Assembly: GCF_024733555.1 (NCBI RefSeq) | Contig: NZ_JANIOF010000002.1 | Coordinates: forward strand, 496,001-560,000 | Length of the DNA stretch: 64,000 nucleotides | Source of the DNA: Paenibacillus sp. SC116 | GTDB lineage: Bacteria; Bacillota; Bacilli; Paenibacillales; Paenibacillaceae | Direction: 5' to 3' | In this document: piece by piece, positions 55,183-64,000 of the stretch | Layout of the letters: every line of letters begins with the position of its first letter | Numbering within the stretch: the stretch's first letter is position 1 | Program-made: the position numbers and the translations under genes | The notes under the pieces: model-generated | Told to the model about the DNA's origin: nothing | Seen by the model: only the letters and a program-made list of their open reading frames with translations | Databases searched by the model: none

Positions 55183-56073
55183 ATGAAGATTCGTAAAGCC
55201 ATCATTCCTGCTGCAGGTTTAGGAACTAGATTCCTGCCTGCCACTAAGGCAATGCCCAAAGAGATGCTTCCTATCGTAGACAAGCCGACCATACAATACA
55301 TCGTGGAAGAGGCGGTTGCTTCAGGAATTGAAGATATTATTATTGTTACGGGTAAAGGGAAACGAGCAATAGAGGATCATTTTGATAATTACTTTGAGCT
55401 TGAACATATGCTGTTGGAAAAAGAAAAATTATCTTTGCTAGAAGAGGTTCGCAAGTCTTCGGATATGGCTAACATTCATTATATTCGCCAGAAAGAACCA
55501 CGTGGATTAGGGCATGCAATTTGGTGCGCACGTAAGTTTATAGGGAATGAGCCATTCGCTGTACTGTTGGGGGATGACATTGTACAAGCGGAGCAACCAT
55601 GCCTAAAACAGATGATCGATGTGTATGAGAAATACGAATCTTCTATAGTAGGAGTTCAGCCAGTACCATGGGAAGAGGTTTCAAGGTACGGAGTTGTAGC
55701 GGGACGTCAATTGACAGAACGTATTATGGCTACAGAGCGATTAGTTGAGAAGCCAGCTGTTGGTACTGCTCCCTCCAACTGGGCGATTATGGGGCGTTAC
55801 ATACTTACTCCGAGAATTTTTGAGCTTCTGGAAGCGCAAGAGGCTGGTGTAAATGGTGAGATCCAACTGACGGATGCGATTGCTGCTGTCGGAAAAGAAG
55901 AGCAAGTGCTGGCGTATCACTTTGAAGGACAGCGTCATGATGTTGGGGAGAAGCAAGGCTTTATCGAGACTACGATTCATTTTGCGTTACAGCGTCCTGA
56001 ACTTCGGGATGAGCTGTTGAGGTTTATGGAGTTGCAGCTAGAGCAAGCAAACTATAAAACGGCGCGGGAATAA
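55183..56073 (+). CDS. galU: UTP-glucose-1-phosphate uridylyltransferase
   Basis: A 296-residue nucleotidyltransferase making UDP-glucose from UTP and glucose-1-phosphate. The nucleotide-binding motif [20 protein letters not shown] is at residues ~10-29, [13 protein letters not shown] follows, and VLLGDDIV and LVEKPA complete the active site. ATG 55183 follows AAGGGGATG. UDP-glucose is the substrate for galE next door and for ugd at the left of the window, and in Gram-positives also for glucolipid and teichoic-acid decoration. Confidence 0.96.
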   Translation: MKIRKAIIPAAGLGTRFLPATKAMPKEMLPIVDKPTIQYIVEEAVASGIEDIIIVTGKGKRAIEDHFDNYFELEHMLLEKEKLSLLEEVRKSSDMANIHYIRQKEPRGLGHAIWCARKFIGNEPFAVLLGDDIVQAEQPCLKQMIDVYEKYESSIVGVQPVPWEEVSRYGVVAGRQLTERIMATERLVEKPAVGTAPSNWAIMGRYILTPRIFELLEAQEAGVNGEIQLTDAIAAVGKEEQVLAYHFEGQRHDVGEKQGFIETTIHFALQRPELRDELLRFMELQLEQANYKTARE

Positions 56074-56089
56074 TCCCGCGCCGTTTTTT
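56058..56089. terminator. Bidirectional terminator between galU and the ligase-like gene
   Basis: A perfect 12-bp GC-rich stem (AACGGCGCGGGA / TCCCGCGCCGTT), 4-nt loop, six T residues on the plus strand and four on the minus strand. Its left arm overlaps the end of galU. Confidence 0.92.
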
Positions 56090-56091
56090 CA

Positions 56092-58548
56092 TTAGTTTAG
56101 CTTCATAGTAACTAAATTTTCAATTTCAGCCTTTTCATTCGGATCAATTGCAAGCAAGCTTGCAAGATTCGCTTCATCTGTTAATCCAAGCTTTTGCACG
56201 GATGCTAAATACCATCTCATAAGCTCGCGATTAATTTGATCATTAAGATCTGGTTGCAAGTGTGCTTTCATAATATTATGAGCTTCTTGGGTTTGACCAA
56301 GCAAGAAGTAAGCTTGTCCCGCATGCAAAGCTACTTTGTTAGTGATATGGAAGTCACGACCTTGTAATTGTCCCTTAGGCAAAGTTTTGAGATGTTCTAC
56401 ACCTTGTTCAATATGCTCAAGAGCTTGCAGTGTAGAACCTAAGTATTTATTTTTCTCTTGTTCGTTTTCAAGTGAAACGTATCCTAGACGAGAGGACACG
56501 AGCATGTATTGCTCATACCAGATAATATCCCATGGGTATTTCTCTTTATTTTGATGGAAAATGTCATAAATCTCTTTTTCCATCTCTTTATTGGAATAGA
56601 CAGATACTAGCTGCATCCATAAGTCCTTGTTTGCTGGTTCATGCTTCAGTGCAGATAACAATAAATCAGTTGCTTCATTGAAGTAAACATCTTCTTGTGT
56701 TTGCTTGTGAACTTGCTTCAGCAAGGATGCCTTAAATACCACATAGTCTGGATGAGTGATACGAATGCCTAGTGCTTTATCTAACGGCTCAATAATTTCA
56801 TTGAAATTATTCGATTCTTTAGACAGCGCTACTGCTTCCGTGTAGCCATTTGTCGCACTAATAAACACACTCGAAGTGATGAGTAATGTAATCGACAACA
56901 AGCCGATGATGCTGCTAAATACGACACGAACCTTCTTTGGCTTCCATGCGAATCTTTTTAAAGGTTTGTCCTCTATGGCAGCGGTCATACCACCTAACGA
57001 GATGAACACCATTACGCCTATAAACACATAGCTCATGTTAAAGTCCATGAAGCTGTGCACAAGAATAGACGTTGCGATGATAAAGTACAGGAAATAACTT
57101 TCACGCTTCTCTTCTGAAGCACGAATATAAGAACGAATGTACTGTGTGAAAATATAAATAAGGATTCCCATGAACAACGCGAACCCTATCAATCCGACTT
57201 CTACAGCATACTGCATGAAGTAGCTGTGTGCTTGACGTGATGTATAAGGGTTGTTTTGATATTCTTCATACAAAGCGGCCCATCCACCACCACCAGCACC
57301 TAGAAGGGGAGTATCTGCCAATAGTTTCATAGAGTCCTTATAGAAGGTAATACGCTCTAGTACACTGTGTTGTTCAAAATTAATGTTCTCAAATCGAACT
57401 TTGATATTGTCGGGAAGAATATTTTTTGCACTTGTCCCAGCAAAAATTGCGACAATAAGCGCTCCGACGATAACTCCACCTACTGGAATGAGCAACGAAG
57501 AAGCTTTACGTGCAGTTAGACGACTTAGCTTCTGCTCAAGCCAAGGAGCAACCCATCGTTCTACAACCAACGATAATGCTGCTGAGGCTAAAGAAGCAGC
57601 AAATATATATGCCCAGCCTGTTAAAGACTGTCCCGTATTAAAGGTTTTTTGTAATTGTAGCCCGAGTTCTGTAACAGGCTCCAAAATAAGAACAGTTGCC
57701 AAACCGCTAATCAAGAGATGTATAATCCACATAATTTGACGATGTGGTTTTAAAAATAGTAATAGCACAATGAATACTACAGGGAGTAATACTAAACCAC
57801 CGCGTGATAACGTTAAGAAGATAGATAGAATCATCGGTACAAGCATAAAGCTGTGAATGCCTCGGCTCCACCACTTCTTCGCAGTACCAACAAGATACAG
57901 AGCTGCGAACAAGAAAGCCATAAGGTAAGCTGCGTATGTATTTGCATACTGGAAGACAGATGTTAAGCGTGCACCGTTGGAATCAGTCATAACCGCATCA
58001 CGATATACTAGTCCATCCACTGACAAAGGTACTCCAAGCCACTTTACTAGTGATGTAACACCAGGGCCATTTCCTAGCCAGTGAAGTAAGCCAAAGAAGA
58101 CAATCATATAAGAAACAGTTACTAAAGTTGATGATATTATTCGATTTGCGGTACCATCTTGCGTTATAATAGACGAAGCGACAAAAAACAGTGCGTATAT
58201 CGTCATTATAAGCAGCATATTGACAGCTAAATAAGTAGAAGCTGCATTAATTAGCGAAACTCCATAGCTAATTGGAAGTAAAAAGATAAGTAGGTTTAGT
58301 GTATCACGCTGGCTACTCCACTTGAATTGTTTAGCAAGAGTGGGTATCATTACAAGGCCTAGGATCGACGAAAATAGCACGGCAATATAAATCGGCCCTT
58401 CAAAAGCGCCAGACTGTCCGTTAAATAAAGCAGTTCTAAAAGGTGACCAAATCAAAAAAAGTACCATGATTCCAATCATAATCCAAGGGCGCTGAATTGA
58501 ATCTTTATCGCTCTTGGCAGATGGATTTACATATCCATATGTCGACAA
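56092..58548 (-). CDS. O-antigen ligase/polymerase-like membrane protein with C-terminal TPR region
   Basis: An 818-residue polytopic protein. About a dozen hydrophobic segments fill residues ~20-560. The long extracellular loop around residues 385-440 has the Wzy_C/WaaL-like pattern LLGAGGGGWAALYEEYQNNPYTSRQAHSYFMQ, with the His that is common in ligases. Residues ~590-810 are soluble and TPR-like (ATDLLLSALKHEPANKDLW, AGQAYFLLGQTQEA). It could polymerise a glycan or transfer it to a surface acceptor, as proposed for WsfB in Geobacillus S-layer glycosylation. The start is TTG (58548 on the minus strand) after AAAGGAGC with 8-nt spacing; no other start competes. It is divergent from the ABC exporter genes. 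Confidence 0.85.
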   Translation of the reverse strand: MSTYGYVNPSAKSDKDSIQRPWIMIGIMVLFLIWSPFRTALFNGQSGAFEGPIYIAVLFSSILGLVMIPTLAKQFKWSSQRDTLNLLIFLLPISYGVSLINAASTYLAVNMLLIMTIYALFFVASSIITQDGTANRIISSTLVTVSYMIVFFGLLHWLGNGPGVTSLVKWLGVPLSVDGLVYRDAVMTDSNGARLTSVFQYANTYAAYLMAFLFAALYLVGTAKKWWSRGIHSFMLVPMILSIFLTLSRGGLVLLPVVFIVLLLFLKPHRQIMWIIHLLISGLATVLILEPVTELGLQLQKTFNTGQSLTGWAYIFAASLASAALSLVVERWVAPWLEQKLSRLTARKASSLLIPVGGVIVGALIVAIFAGTSAKNILPDNIKVRFENINFEQHSVLERITFYKDSMKLLADTPLLGAGGGGWAALYEEYQNNPYTSRQAHSYFMQYAVEVGLIGFALFMGILIYIFTQYIRSYIRASEEKRESYFLYFIIATSILVHSFMDFNMSYVFIGVMVFISLGGMTAAIEDKPLKRFAWKPKKVRVVFSSIIGLLSITLLITSSVFISATNGYTEAVALSKESNNFNEIIEPLDKALGIRITHPDYVVFKASLLKQVHKQTQEDVYFNEATDLLLSALKHEPANKDLWMQLVSVYSNKEMEKEIYDIFHQNKEKYPWDIIWYEQYMLVSSRLGYVSLENEQEKNKYLGSTLQALEHIEQGVEHLKTLPKGQLQGRDFHITNKVALHAGQAYFLLGQTQEAHNIMKAHLQPDLNDQINRELMRWYLASVQKLGLTDEANLASLLAIDPNEKAEIENLVTMKLN

Positions 58549-58792
58549 GTTTTACGCTCCTTTACTGTAAATGTATGAGATTTATTTTAGCACAGAAAGA
58601 TAGATTGTTAAAAACATTGTTTATTGTTGCAATATGTATTTTTAGTTCGACAGTTTACAAAGTAATAAACGAGAGGAAATGTCTTATTTCGTCAAGTTTA
58701 CCTATAACCTATTTTAGGATGTGGTAATATTACGATTATTTAGAATTTTGAATGATTAAAATGATAAGTTCGAAAGGATGAACGTGTAATTC

Positions 58793-59575
58793 ATGTTATT
58801 AAAAAAGCATTCGCATCTAATCAAGCAGCTTACTAAGAGAGAATTACTACAAAGGTACCAAGGTTCATATTTAGGGATGCTATGGTCGTTCGTGACACCT
58901 TTATTTATGTTGATGATCTATACTTATTTTTTTGGGTTTGTGTTCAAAACCAAATGGGGAGCCTCAGATTCAAGCAGTAACTTGGAATTTGCTCTTATTT
59001 TATTCTGCGGCTTAATCGTGTTTAACTTTTTTAGTGAAGTCGTTACGAAATCGCCTCTACTAATTGTTAACAATACAAACTTAGTTAAAAAAGTGGTATT
59101 TCCTTTGCAAGTATTATCTATTGTCCAAACGCAATCAGCTTTAGTTCATGCTCTTATAAGTTTCGTCATTCTATTAATAGGCTTACTTATTATGGGTGTG
59201 TTTCATTGGACTATTATTTTTCTTCCGATAGCGTTTTTACCAATAGTACTGGTTTCATTAGGTTTATCATGGATACTTTCAGCTCTAGGTGTGTTTATTC
59301 GGGATATTGCTCAATTAGTAGGGATTATTGTTCAGGCGTTAATGTTCCTGAGCCCAATATTTTACCCTATTTCTATTATTCCTGAGAATCTTCATTTTAT
59401 ATATTATTTAAACCCTATAACGTATGTTGTTGAGGATTTGAGGAGAATATTAATTTGGGGTCAGTTACCTGATTGGTCATTTTTATCTTTAGGTATACTT
59501 CTTGGACTTGTAACTTTATTGATAGGACATATATGTTTTAAACGAACTAAAGGTGGGTTTGCGGATGTACTCTAG
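58793..59575 (+). CDS. ABC-2 type polysaccharide export permease (Wzm/TagG-like)
   Basis: A 260-residue membrane protein with six hydrophobic segments and the family start LLQRYQGSYLGMLWSFVTPLFML. An amphipathic interface region and LDNPITY-like YYLNPITYVVEDLRRIL near residue 210 are typical of O-antigen and teichoic-acid exporters. It forms the channel for a lipid-linked polysaccharide. The ATG at 58793 follows AAAGGATG at a long 12-nt distance. Its last 11 bases overlap the ATPase gene. Confidence 0.92.
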   Translation: MLLKKHSHLIKQLTKRELLQRYQGSYLGMLWSFVTPLFMLMIYTYFFGFVFKTKWGASDSSSNLEFALILFCGLIVFNFFSEVVTKSPLLIVNNTNLVKKVVFPLQVLSIVQTQSALVHALISFVILLIGLLIMGVFHWTIIFLPIAFLPIVLVSLGLSWILSALGVFIRDIAQLVGIIVQALMFLSPIFYPISIIPENLHFIYYLNPITYVVEDLRRILIWGQLPDWSFLSLGILLGLVTLLIGHICFKRTKGGFADVL

Positions 59576-60785
59576 TTACTCTGTTGAAATAAGCAATATA
59601 AGTAAATCCTTTACTATGTACGAAAAGCCAATCGATAGGCTTAAACAAATATTTCTTAAAAAAAAGAATTTTTCAAAACAGTTCTGGGCTTTAGAGAATA
59701 TTTCATTGAACATTGCTAAAGGAACCACTATCGGACTAATTGGGAAAAATGGTTCAGGCAAAAGTACTTTACTTCAGCTGATAGCTGGTACATTGACTCC
59801 AACAGGTGGAGAAATCAAAATAGATGGCCGTATAGCAGCTTTGCTTGAACTAGGTAGTGGATTTAATCCTGAATTTACAGGAAGAGAAAATATTTATTTG
59901 AACGGTGCGATTATGGGGCTTTCTGATGAAGAAATGAATCAGAGAGTACCAGAAATCGAAAGGTTTGCAGACATCGGCGAATTTATTGATCAGCCTGTTA
60001 AATCCTATTCTTCGGGTATGTTTGTAAGACTTGCATTTGCATGTGCTGTTAATGTTGACCCTGATATTTTAATAGTTGATGAAGCACTTGCAGTAGGCGA
60101 TATGCAGTTTCAATTGAAGTGCATAGAAAAAATGAAGAGCTTTAAAAATGAAGGGAAAACAATAATATTCGTAAGTCACGATACGTATTCAATAAGGAAC
60201 TTTTGTGACGAAGTTATATGGATAATGGACGGAAGAATCCATATGCGCGGTGAAGTAAATGAAGTTAGTAGATTATATGAAGATTACATGAAAAATATGG
60301 TGGATGTACCTGTCGCTGCTACAAATGATGAAGAAGTCAATGTAGAAGTAGATCTCAGTAAACAGACCTTATCTATAAATGAAGTTTCCTTTTATGACAA
60401 TGGAAATAAAAAAATAAATAGGTTTGAGCTAAAGGACGATATAATTGTTGAGGTCCAGTACACTTTGCATCAAAAAATAGAAAACTTAGTAGGCGGTATT
60501 GCTATTTTCGACAGGGAAAATAATTATATCTGTGGGCTAAATACAAAATTAGATCAGTATCAGCTTCCTACTCAACCAGGAGAATACAAAATAAAATTGA
60601 AATACAATAATGTTTCATTATTGCCAGGAACGTATTATATTGATGTAGGATTTTTCGAAAGTTCTGGTTTAATACGATTAGATTATAAAGCAAGATATAG
60701 TTCTTTCTTGATGAGTTCATCATCATATATTGCTGAAGGCCTTACTTACATCGATCATAGTTGGCATGTAGTAGAGGGGGAGTAA
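59565..60785 (+). CDS. ABC polysaccharide export ATPase with C-terminal sugar-binding domain (Wzt-like)
   Basis: A 406-residue ATPase. Walker A GLIGKNGSGKSTLLQL at ~65-80, signature SSGMFVRLAFACAV, Walker B DILIVDEALAVGD and switch FVSHD are intact. Residues ~260-405 form a beta-rich Wzt_C-like domain that in E. coli O8/O9a reads the modified non-reducing end of the glycan before export. That would link export to a terminal modification, and the next gene is a methyltransferase. ATG 59565 with AAAGGTGG upstream is chosen over GTG 59553. It overlaps the permease gene by 11 bases. Confidence 0.92.
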   Translation: MYSSYSVEISNISKSFTMYEKPIDRLKQIFLKKKNFSKQFWALENISLNIAKGTTIGLIGKNGSGKSTLLQLIAGTLTPTGGEIKIDGRIAALLELGSGFNPEFTGRENIYLNGAIMGLSDEEMNQRVPEIERFADIGEFIDQPVKSYSSGMFVRLAFACAVNVDPDILIVDEALAVGDMQFQLKCIEKMKSFKNEGKTIIFVSHDTYSIRNFCDEVIWIMDGRIHMRGEVNEVSRLYEDYMKNMVDVPVAATNDEEVNVEVDLSKQTLSINEVSFYDNGNKKINRFELKDDIIVEVQYTLHQKIENLVGGIAIFDRENNYICGLNTKLDQYQLPTQPGEYKIKLKYNNVSLLPGTYYIDVGFFESSGLIRLDYKARYSSFLMSSSSYIAEGLTYIDHSWHVVEGE

Positions 60786-60787
60786 CT

Positions 60788-62347
60788 ATGTATCATTATT
60801 CCATTGATATGGATACGGATAATTCTCTTTCGCTTATTTTGCGTCAAATAAAACCGAATTCAAAAGTATTTGAATTCGGTCCAGCAGATGGATATATGAC
60901 CGCATATTTAAAAGATGTATTGAAATGTGAAGTTTTTTGTGTAGAGATTGATGAAAATGCTGCAAAAAAGGCAGAACAGTATGCTGATAAAATGATCGTA
61001 GCTGATCTTAATAAGTTTAATTGGCTGGAAGAAGTAGCTGAGCACTTCGGCACTTTCGATTATTTAATTTATGCAGATGTTTTAGAACACTTATATAATC
61101 CATCAGCAGTGTTGGAAGCGGCATCTAGTAAACTTTTGAATGAACAAGGATCGGTTATAACTTCAATACCTCATATAGGACATTCTGCTGTTATTATCGA
61201 GTTGCTGGAAGGTAATTTTGTTTATAGAAAGAATGGATTGCTTGATAATACGCACCTGAGATTTTTCACAAGAAAATCTGTTGAGAAACTCCATTTAGAT
61301 TCCGGGCTAGTACCAATAGAGAATCATTCGGTATACATGTTACCTGAGCATACAGAATTGCAAAAAAACTATGGAGAACTACCCTCTAATATCGCTGAGT
61401 ATATAAAAAATCGCAATGACGCTCATGTATATCAGTTTATTACGACTTCAAAAAAGAATACACAAGTAAATGAGTATTTAGTGGATGAAGTGCAATCAGT
61501 TGAATGCTATCGGTTAGCGGAACATGTCCAGTTGTTCTGGGACAATGGCAAAGGATTTTCAGAGCAAGAATCTATACGATTACCCTTAGCGGAGATGGAA
61601 ATCTATAATAATTATAAATTCGAGTTTAATAGTCAAGAACGATTGAGAACGTTACGTCTAGATGTTACTAATTTTGCATGTTTTGTTGAAGTGCGTTCAA
61701 TTAAAATATATGGTTTAAATCCAACTGAAGATAAAATGCTGTTGTTAGAGAATTTACTCCCTAATGGAATGGATAAATTATCCGTTATCCATGGTGCTGA
61801 GCTTAGTTTTGAAAATAATCATGCACTTATTTTTTCATATAGCGAAGATCCACAGGTAGTTATAGATTTAAGTCATGTAAATTTAGCAGATATTAAACTC
61901 TATCGAGTAGAGGTTGAATTGCAGTACAGTAAATCATTAAATATCCATTTGTTGAATCAGTTCTGGAATAAGTTGAATAGATTAGAACTCTTAGATTTCC
62001 ATAAGCAGAGCTTATCGGTAATTGAAGGGGATATTCGTTCGAAATTGACAGGAGATCTTGAAAAAATTCAAGATATCTTTGTTGATATACAGCAGAGTAA
62101 TGAGAAAATGCAAGAACTTTATGGAAAAACGAGTACAGAACTACTATTTCTACAAGAAGAGAATGAAAAAGAGAGAGCGAAAGAAAGCGCAAAAGATGAA
62201 ATTTATTTACAAATATTAAAAGAACATCAGAATGATCAGGCATTGATAAAAGATATGAGAGAAGAAATATCGAAACTAAGATCTTCATTATCTTGGAGAA
62301 TGACCAAACCTCTAAGAGGGATAGGTTCTTTTTTTAGAAAAAAATGA
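60788..62347 (+). CDS. SAM methyltransferase with C-terminal coiled coil, glycan-modifying
   Basis: A 519-residue protein. Residues ~20-170 form a class I methyltransferase: KVFEFGPADGYMTAYL (motif I), CVEIDENAA, YADVLEHLYNP and SVITSIPHIGH. The middle part is beta-rich and unrecognised (residues ~225-400). Residues ~420-500 are a coiled coil rich in Glu, Lys and Gln, and the C-terminus ends SWRMTKPLRGIGSFF, a tail common to O-antigen enzymes. The coiled coil could serve as a molecular ruler, as in WbdD-type chain terminators, but that is inference. ATG 60788 lies right after Wzt with GAGGGGGAG upstream. Confidence 0.83.
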   Translation: MYHYSIDMDTDNSLSLILRQIKPNSKVFEFGPADGYMTAYLKDVLKCEVFCVEIDENAAKKAEQYADKMIVADLNKFNWLEEVAEHFGTFDYLIYADVLEHLYNPSAVLEAASSKLLNEQGSVITSIPHIGHSAVIIELLEGNFVYRKNGLLDNTHLRFFTRKSVEKLHLDSGLVPIENHSVYMLPEHTELQKNYGELPSNIAEYIKNRNDAHVYQFITTSKKNTQVNEYLVDEVQSVECYRLAEHVQLFWDNGKGFSEQESIRLPLAEMEIYNNYKFEFNSQERLRTLRLDVTNFACFVEVRSIKIYGLNPTEDKMLLLENLLPNGMDKLSVIHGAELSFENNHALIFSYSEDPQVVIDLSHVNLADIKLYRVEVELQYSKSLNIHLLNQFWNKLNRLELLDFHKQSLSVIEGDIRSKLTGDLEKIQDIFVDIQQSNEKMQELYGKTSTELLFLQEENEKERAKESAKDEIYLQILKEHQNDQALIKDMREEISKLRSSLSWRMTKPLRGIGSFFRKK

Positions 62348-62371
62348 TGTGACCTAAAGGGTGGAATCAAA

Positions 62372-64000
62372 TTGAAAAGTATAGATATAGTCATTGTTTC
62401 ATATAATTCAGAGAAATGGATTAATCAATGTTTAGAAAGTCTTAAAAATGTAAATTATCCGTTGAAGAATTTGTATATTACTTTTGTTGATAATAGTTCA
62501 ACTGACGATTCCAAAAAAATTATTGAGAGTTATCCACAAAAAGCGCTTTTTGGAGGATTTAACTATCATTTTAGTAATGAAAATCTTGGCTTTGGAAAAG
62601 CCAATAATTTTGCTGTAGAACGAACAGAGCAAGAATTTGTATTCTTCCTCAACGTTGACACTGAATTAGATGAAAACTGTATACAAGAATTAATGAATTC
62701 CGTTGAACATAGTGATGAATTTACTGCTCTGTGGGAATGTAGACAATTCCCGTATGAACACCCGAAAATATATCATCCAGTTACTTCTGAAGTATCATGG
62801 GCAAGTGCAGCGGCATGTCTAGTGCGTCGTGATTATTTCGTACAAGTTGGAATGTTTGACGAAAATATTTTTATGTATGCAGAAGATGTTGATTTAAGTT
62901 GGAGGTTCCGAGCACACGGATATAAATTACGCTACGCACCTAAAAGTATTGTGCACCACTACACGTACATGTCTGCTAACGAAGTTAAGCCTAATCAATT
63001 TTATAATAGTACGTACAATAACTTGATGTTAAGATATAAATTTGGTTCATGGAAAGATATATATGCAGGCTACGCTTTGTTTAGTGCGTTGTTTTTTATA
63101 AAAGGCCCCTCTCAAAATCATCGGAAAATAATAACGAAAAATGCATTTAAAAGTGTAGTTGACGGTCTTAAGTTCCGTAAATGGAAAAGAGTTAACAAAC
63201 AAGTTGAATTCTCGCCAGATTTTAAAGTGTGGGATTATGAGATCATTCGTGATGGTGCGTTTTATATAAATGAACTTCCAGAAGAACGGCCACTGGTTTC
63301 GGTTTTGATTCGCACATGTGGGCGTCCATCAGTTCTTAGAGAGACATTGGAGAGTGTTCGTAACCAAACATACTCTAATATTCAAGTGGTTATTGTAGAG
63401 GATGGTCCGGCAATATCGCAGGCTATGATCGAGGCAGAGTTTTCAGACTTAAATGTTAAGTATCATGCAACAGTGGATAATGTTGGCAGGTGCGAGGTGG
63501 CTAACATAGCTCTCGATATTGCTGACGGAGAGTATTGTAATTTCTTGGATGATGACGATGTGTTTTTTGCGGATCACATTGAAGTATTATGTACACAACT
63601 GTTAAAGCATCCTCAGAAAAAAGCGGCATATTCTCTTGCATTTGAGACACCTATTTCAGTGATTTCTAAAGAACCATACGTATATAAAGAACTATTTCAT
63701 AATGTAAATCATAGGCAACCATTCAATAGACTTATACTTTTGCATCACAATTATTTTCCAATTCAGTGTGTTCTCTTTTCCAGATCACTTTATACAGAAC
63801 TTGGTGGAATGGATAAAGAGCTGGAGGTTCTTGAAGACTGGGATCTATGGTTGAAATATGCGCTTAGATATGATTTCCACTATGTAGAAAAAGTAACCTC
63901 TGTTTATAGAGTTCCATCAGAAGTCCAGCAAGTTCATAGTCGCCAACAACTTTTTGATAAGTATTTGCACAAGGTTAGAGAAAAACACGGAAAAGAACAA
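62372..64000 (+). CDS. Tandem family 2 glycosyltransferase (3' end outside window)
   Basis: The frame from TTG 62372 is open to the last base (543 codons), so the gene is truncated at the right edge. AAAGGGTGG at 62356-62364 lies 7 nt upstream of the TTG. It encodes two GT2 domains. The first begins IDIVIVSYNSEKWI, with FVDNSSTDDS and a rhamnosyltransferase-like GMFDENIFMYAEDVDLSWR. The second begins near residue 310 (PLVSVLIRTCGRPSVLRE), with VEDGP, FLDDDDVF and LEDWDLWLKYALR. Two active sites suggest that one protein adds two sugars of the repeat unit. Donors are unknown. It continues the export operon, 24 nt after the methyltransferase. Confidence 0.88.
   Translation, partial: MKSIDIVIVSYNSEKWINQCLESLKNVNYPLKNLYITFVDNSSTDDSKKIIESYPQKALFGGFNYHFSNENLGFGKANNFAVERTEQEFVFFLNVDTELDENCIQELMNSVEHSDEFTALWECRQFPYEHPKIYHPVTSEVSWASAAACLVRRDYFVQVGMFDENIFMYAEDVDLSWRFRAHGYKLRYAPKSIVHHYTYMSANEVKPNQFYNSTYNNLMLRYKFGSWKDIYAGYALFSALFFIKGPSQNHRKIITKNAFKSVVDGLKFRKWKRVNKQVEFSPDFKVWDYEIIRDGAFYINELPEERPLVSVLIRTCGRPSVLRETLESVRNQTYSNIQVVIVEDGPAISQAMIEAEFSDLNVKYHATVDNVGRCEVANIALDIADGEYCNFLDDDDVFFADHIEVLCTQLLKHPQKKAAYSLAFETPISVISKEPYVYKELFHNVNHRQPFNRLILLHHNYFPIQCVLFSRSLYTELGGMDKELEVLEDWDLWLKYALRYDFHYVEKVTSVYRVPSEVQQVHSRQQLFDKYLHKVREKHGKEQ

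Noticed and set aside
58497-58727. 76-codon plus-strand frame overlapping the start of the ligase-like gene
   Set aside because: No ribosome binding site, antisense to a clear TTG start with Shine-Dalgarno, and no recognisable domain.
1-64000. Insertion sequences, prophage genes, tRNA or rRNA genes
   Set aside because: No transposase, integrase, phage structural protein, tRNA cloverleaf or rRNA-like sequence was recognised.

Overview
The window looks like chromosomal DNA of a flagellated, low-to-moderate GC Gram-positive bacterium of the Bacillales, most plausibly the Paenibacillaceae. The evidence is a long-form Hpf next to secA and a frameshifted prfB, a YitT/YvjA protein, ftsEX followed by an EnvC-like M23 protein, an S41 protease and a MinJ-like PDZ protein, KCGG-type ArgB, frequent TTG/GTG starts with strong AGGAGG ribosome binding sites, and U-rich intrinsic terminators. 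The species cannot be named from the sequence alone.

Layout. (1) 1-14640 is an AT-rich surface-modification island: the C-terminal part of a giant TIG/IPT-repeat protein, two TPR-containing GT2 glycosyltransferases, a 1117-residue TPR-GT-GT-FkbM fusion, a methyltransferase-GT2 fusion, UDP-glucose dehydrogenase and a FliB-type flagellin lysine methylase. It sits just upstream of hpf-secA-prfB, where B. subtilis keeps hag-fliD-fliS-fliT, so a flagellin glycosylation/methylation locus is the leading interpretation. (2) 14804-21246 holds a cold shock protein, hpf, secA, prfB and a YitT-family membrane protein. (3) 21778-30377 is a complete ornithine-to-arginine block, argC-J-B-D-F-G-H, without carAB, behind a promoter whose -10 overlaps an ARG-box-like sequence. 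(4) 30538-38118 has a VanW-family protein on the minus strand, then ftsE-ftsX-M23-S41-MinJ-like. (5) 38119-45312 has a same-strand cluster of DnaA-box-like 9-mers, motAB on the minus strand behind a sigma-D-type promoter, then uvrB-uvrA. (6) 45684-53888 has a HAD phosphatase, a small DUF2759-like membrane protein, an HtrA-type protease, two PepSY paralogues (one with a long poly-Asp tail), an unknown secreted or anchored protein with stalk-like domain, and a large U32 protein of the RlhA type. (7) 54033-64000 is a polysaccharide locus: galE, galU, an O-antigen-ligase-like protein with C-terminal TPRs, a Wzm/Wzt ABC exporter, a methyltransferase with C-terminal coiled coil, and the start of a tandem GT2 glycosyltransferase that runs off the window.

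How they work together. galU and galE make and epimerise UDP-glucose, ugd oxidises it to UDP-glucuronate, and the glycosyltransferases of both ends could use such donors. Wzm/Wzt would export a lipid-linked glycan and the ligase-like protein could transfer it to a surface acceptor. FtsEX, the M23 protein, the S41 protease and the MinJ-like protein form a cell-division and wall-remodelling block.

The most notable unexplained signals are three. First, 11-bp-phased TTCTCAT direct repeats with identical geometry lie upstream of both PepSY genes. Second, a phased cluster of DnaA-box-like 9-mers lies between the MinJ-like gene and motB. Third, sigma-D-like ACCGAT elements lie upstream of the two multidomain glycosyltransferase/methyltransferase genes.
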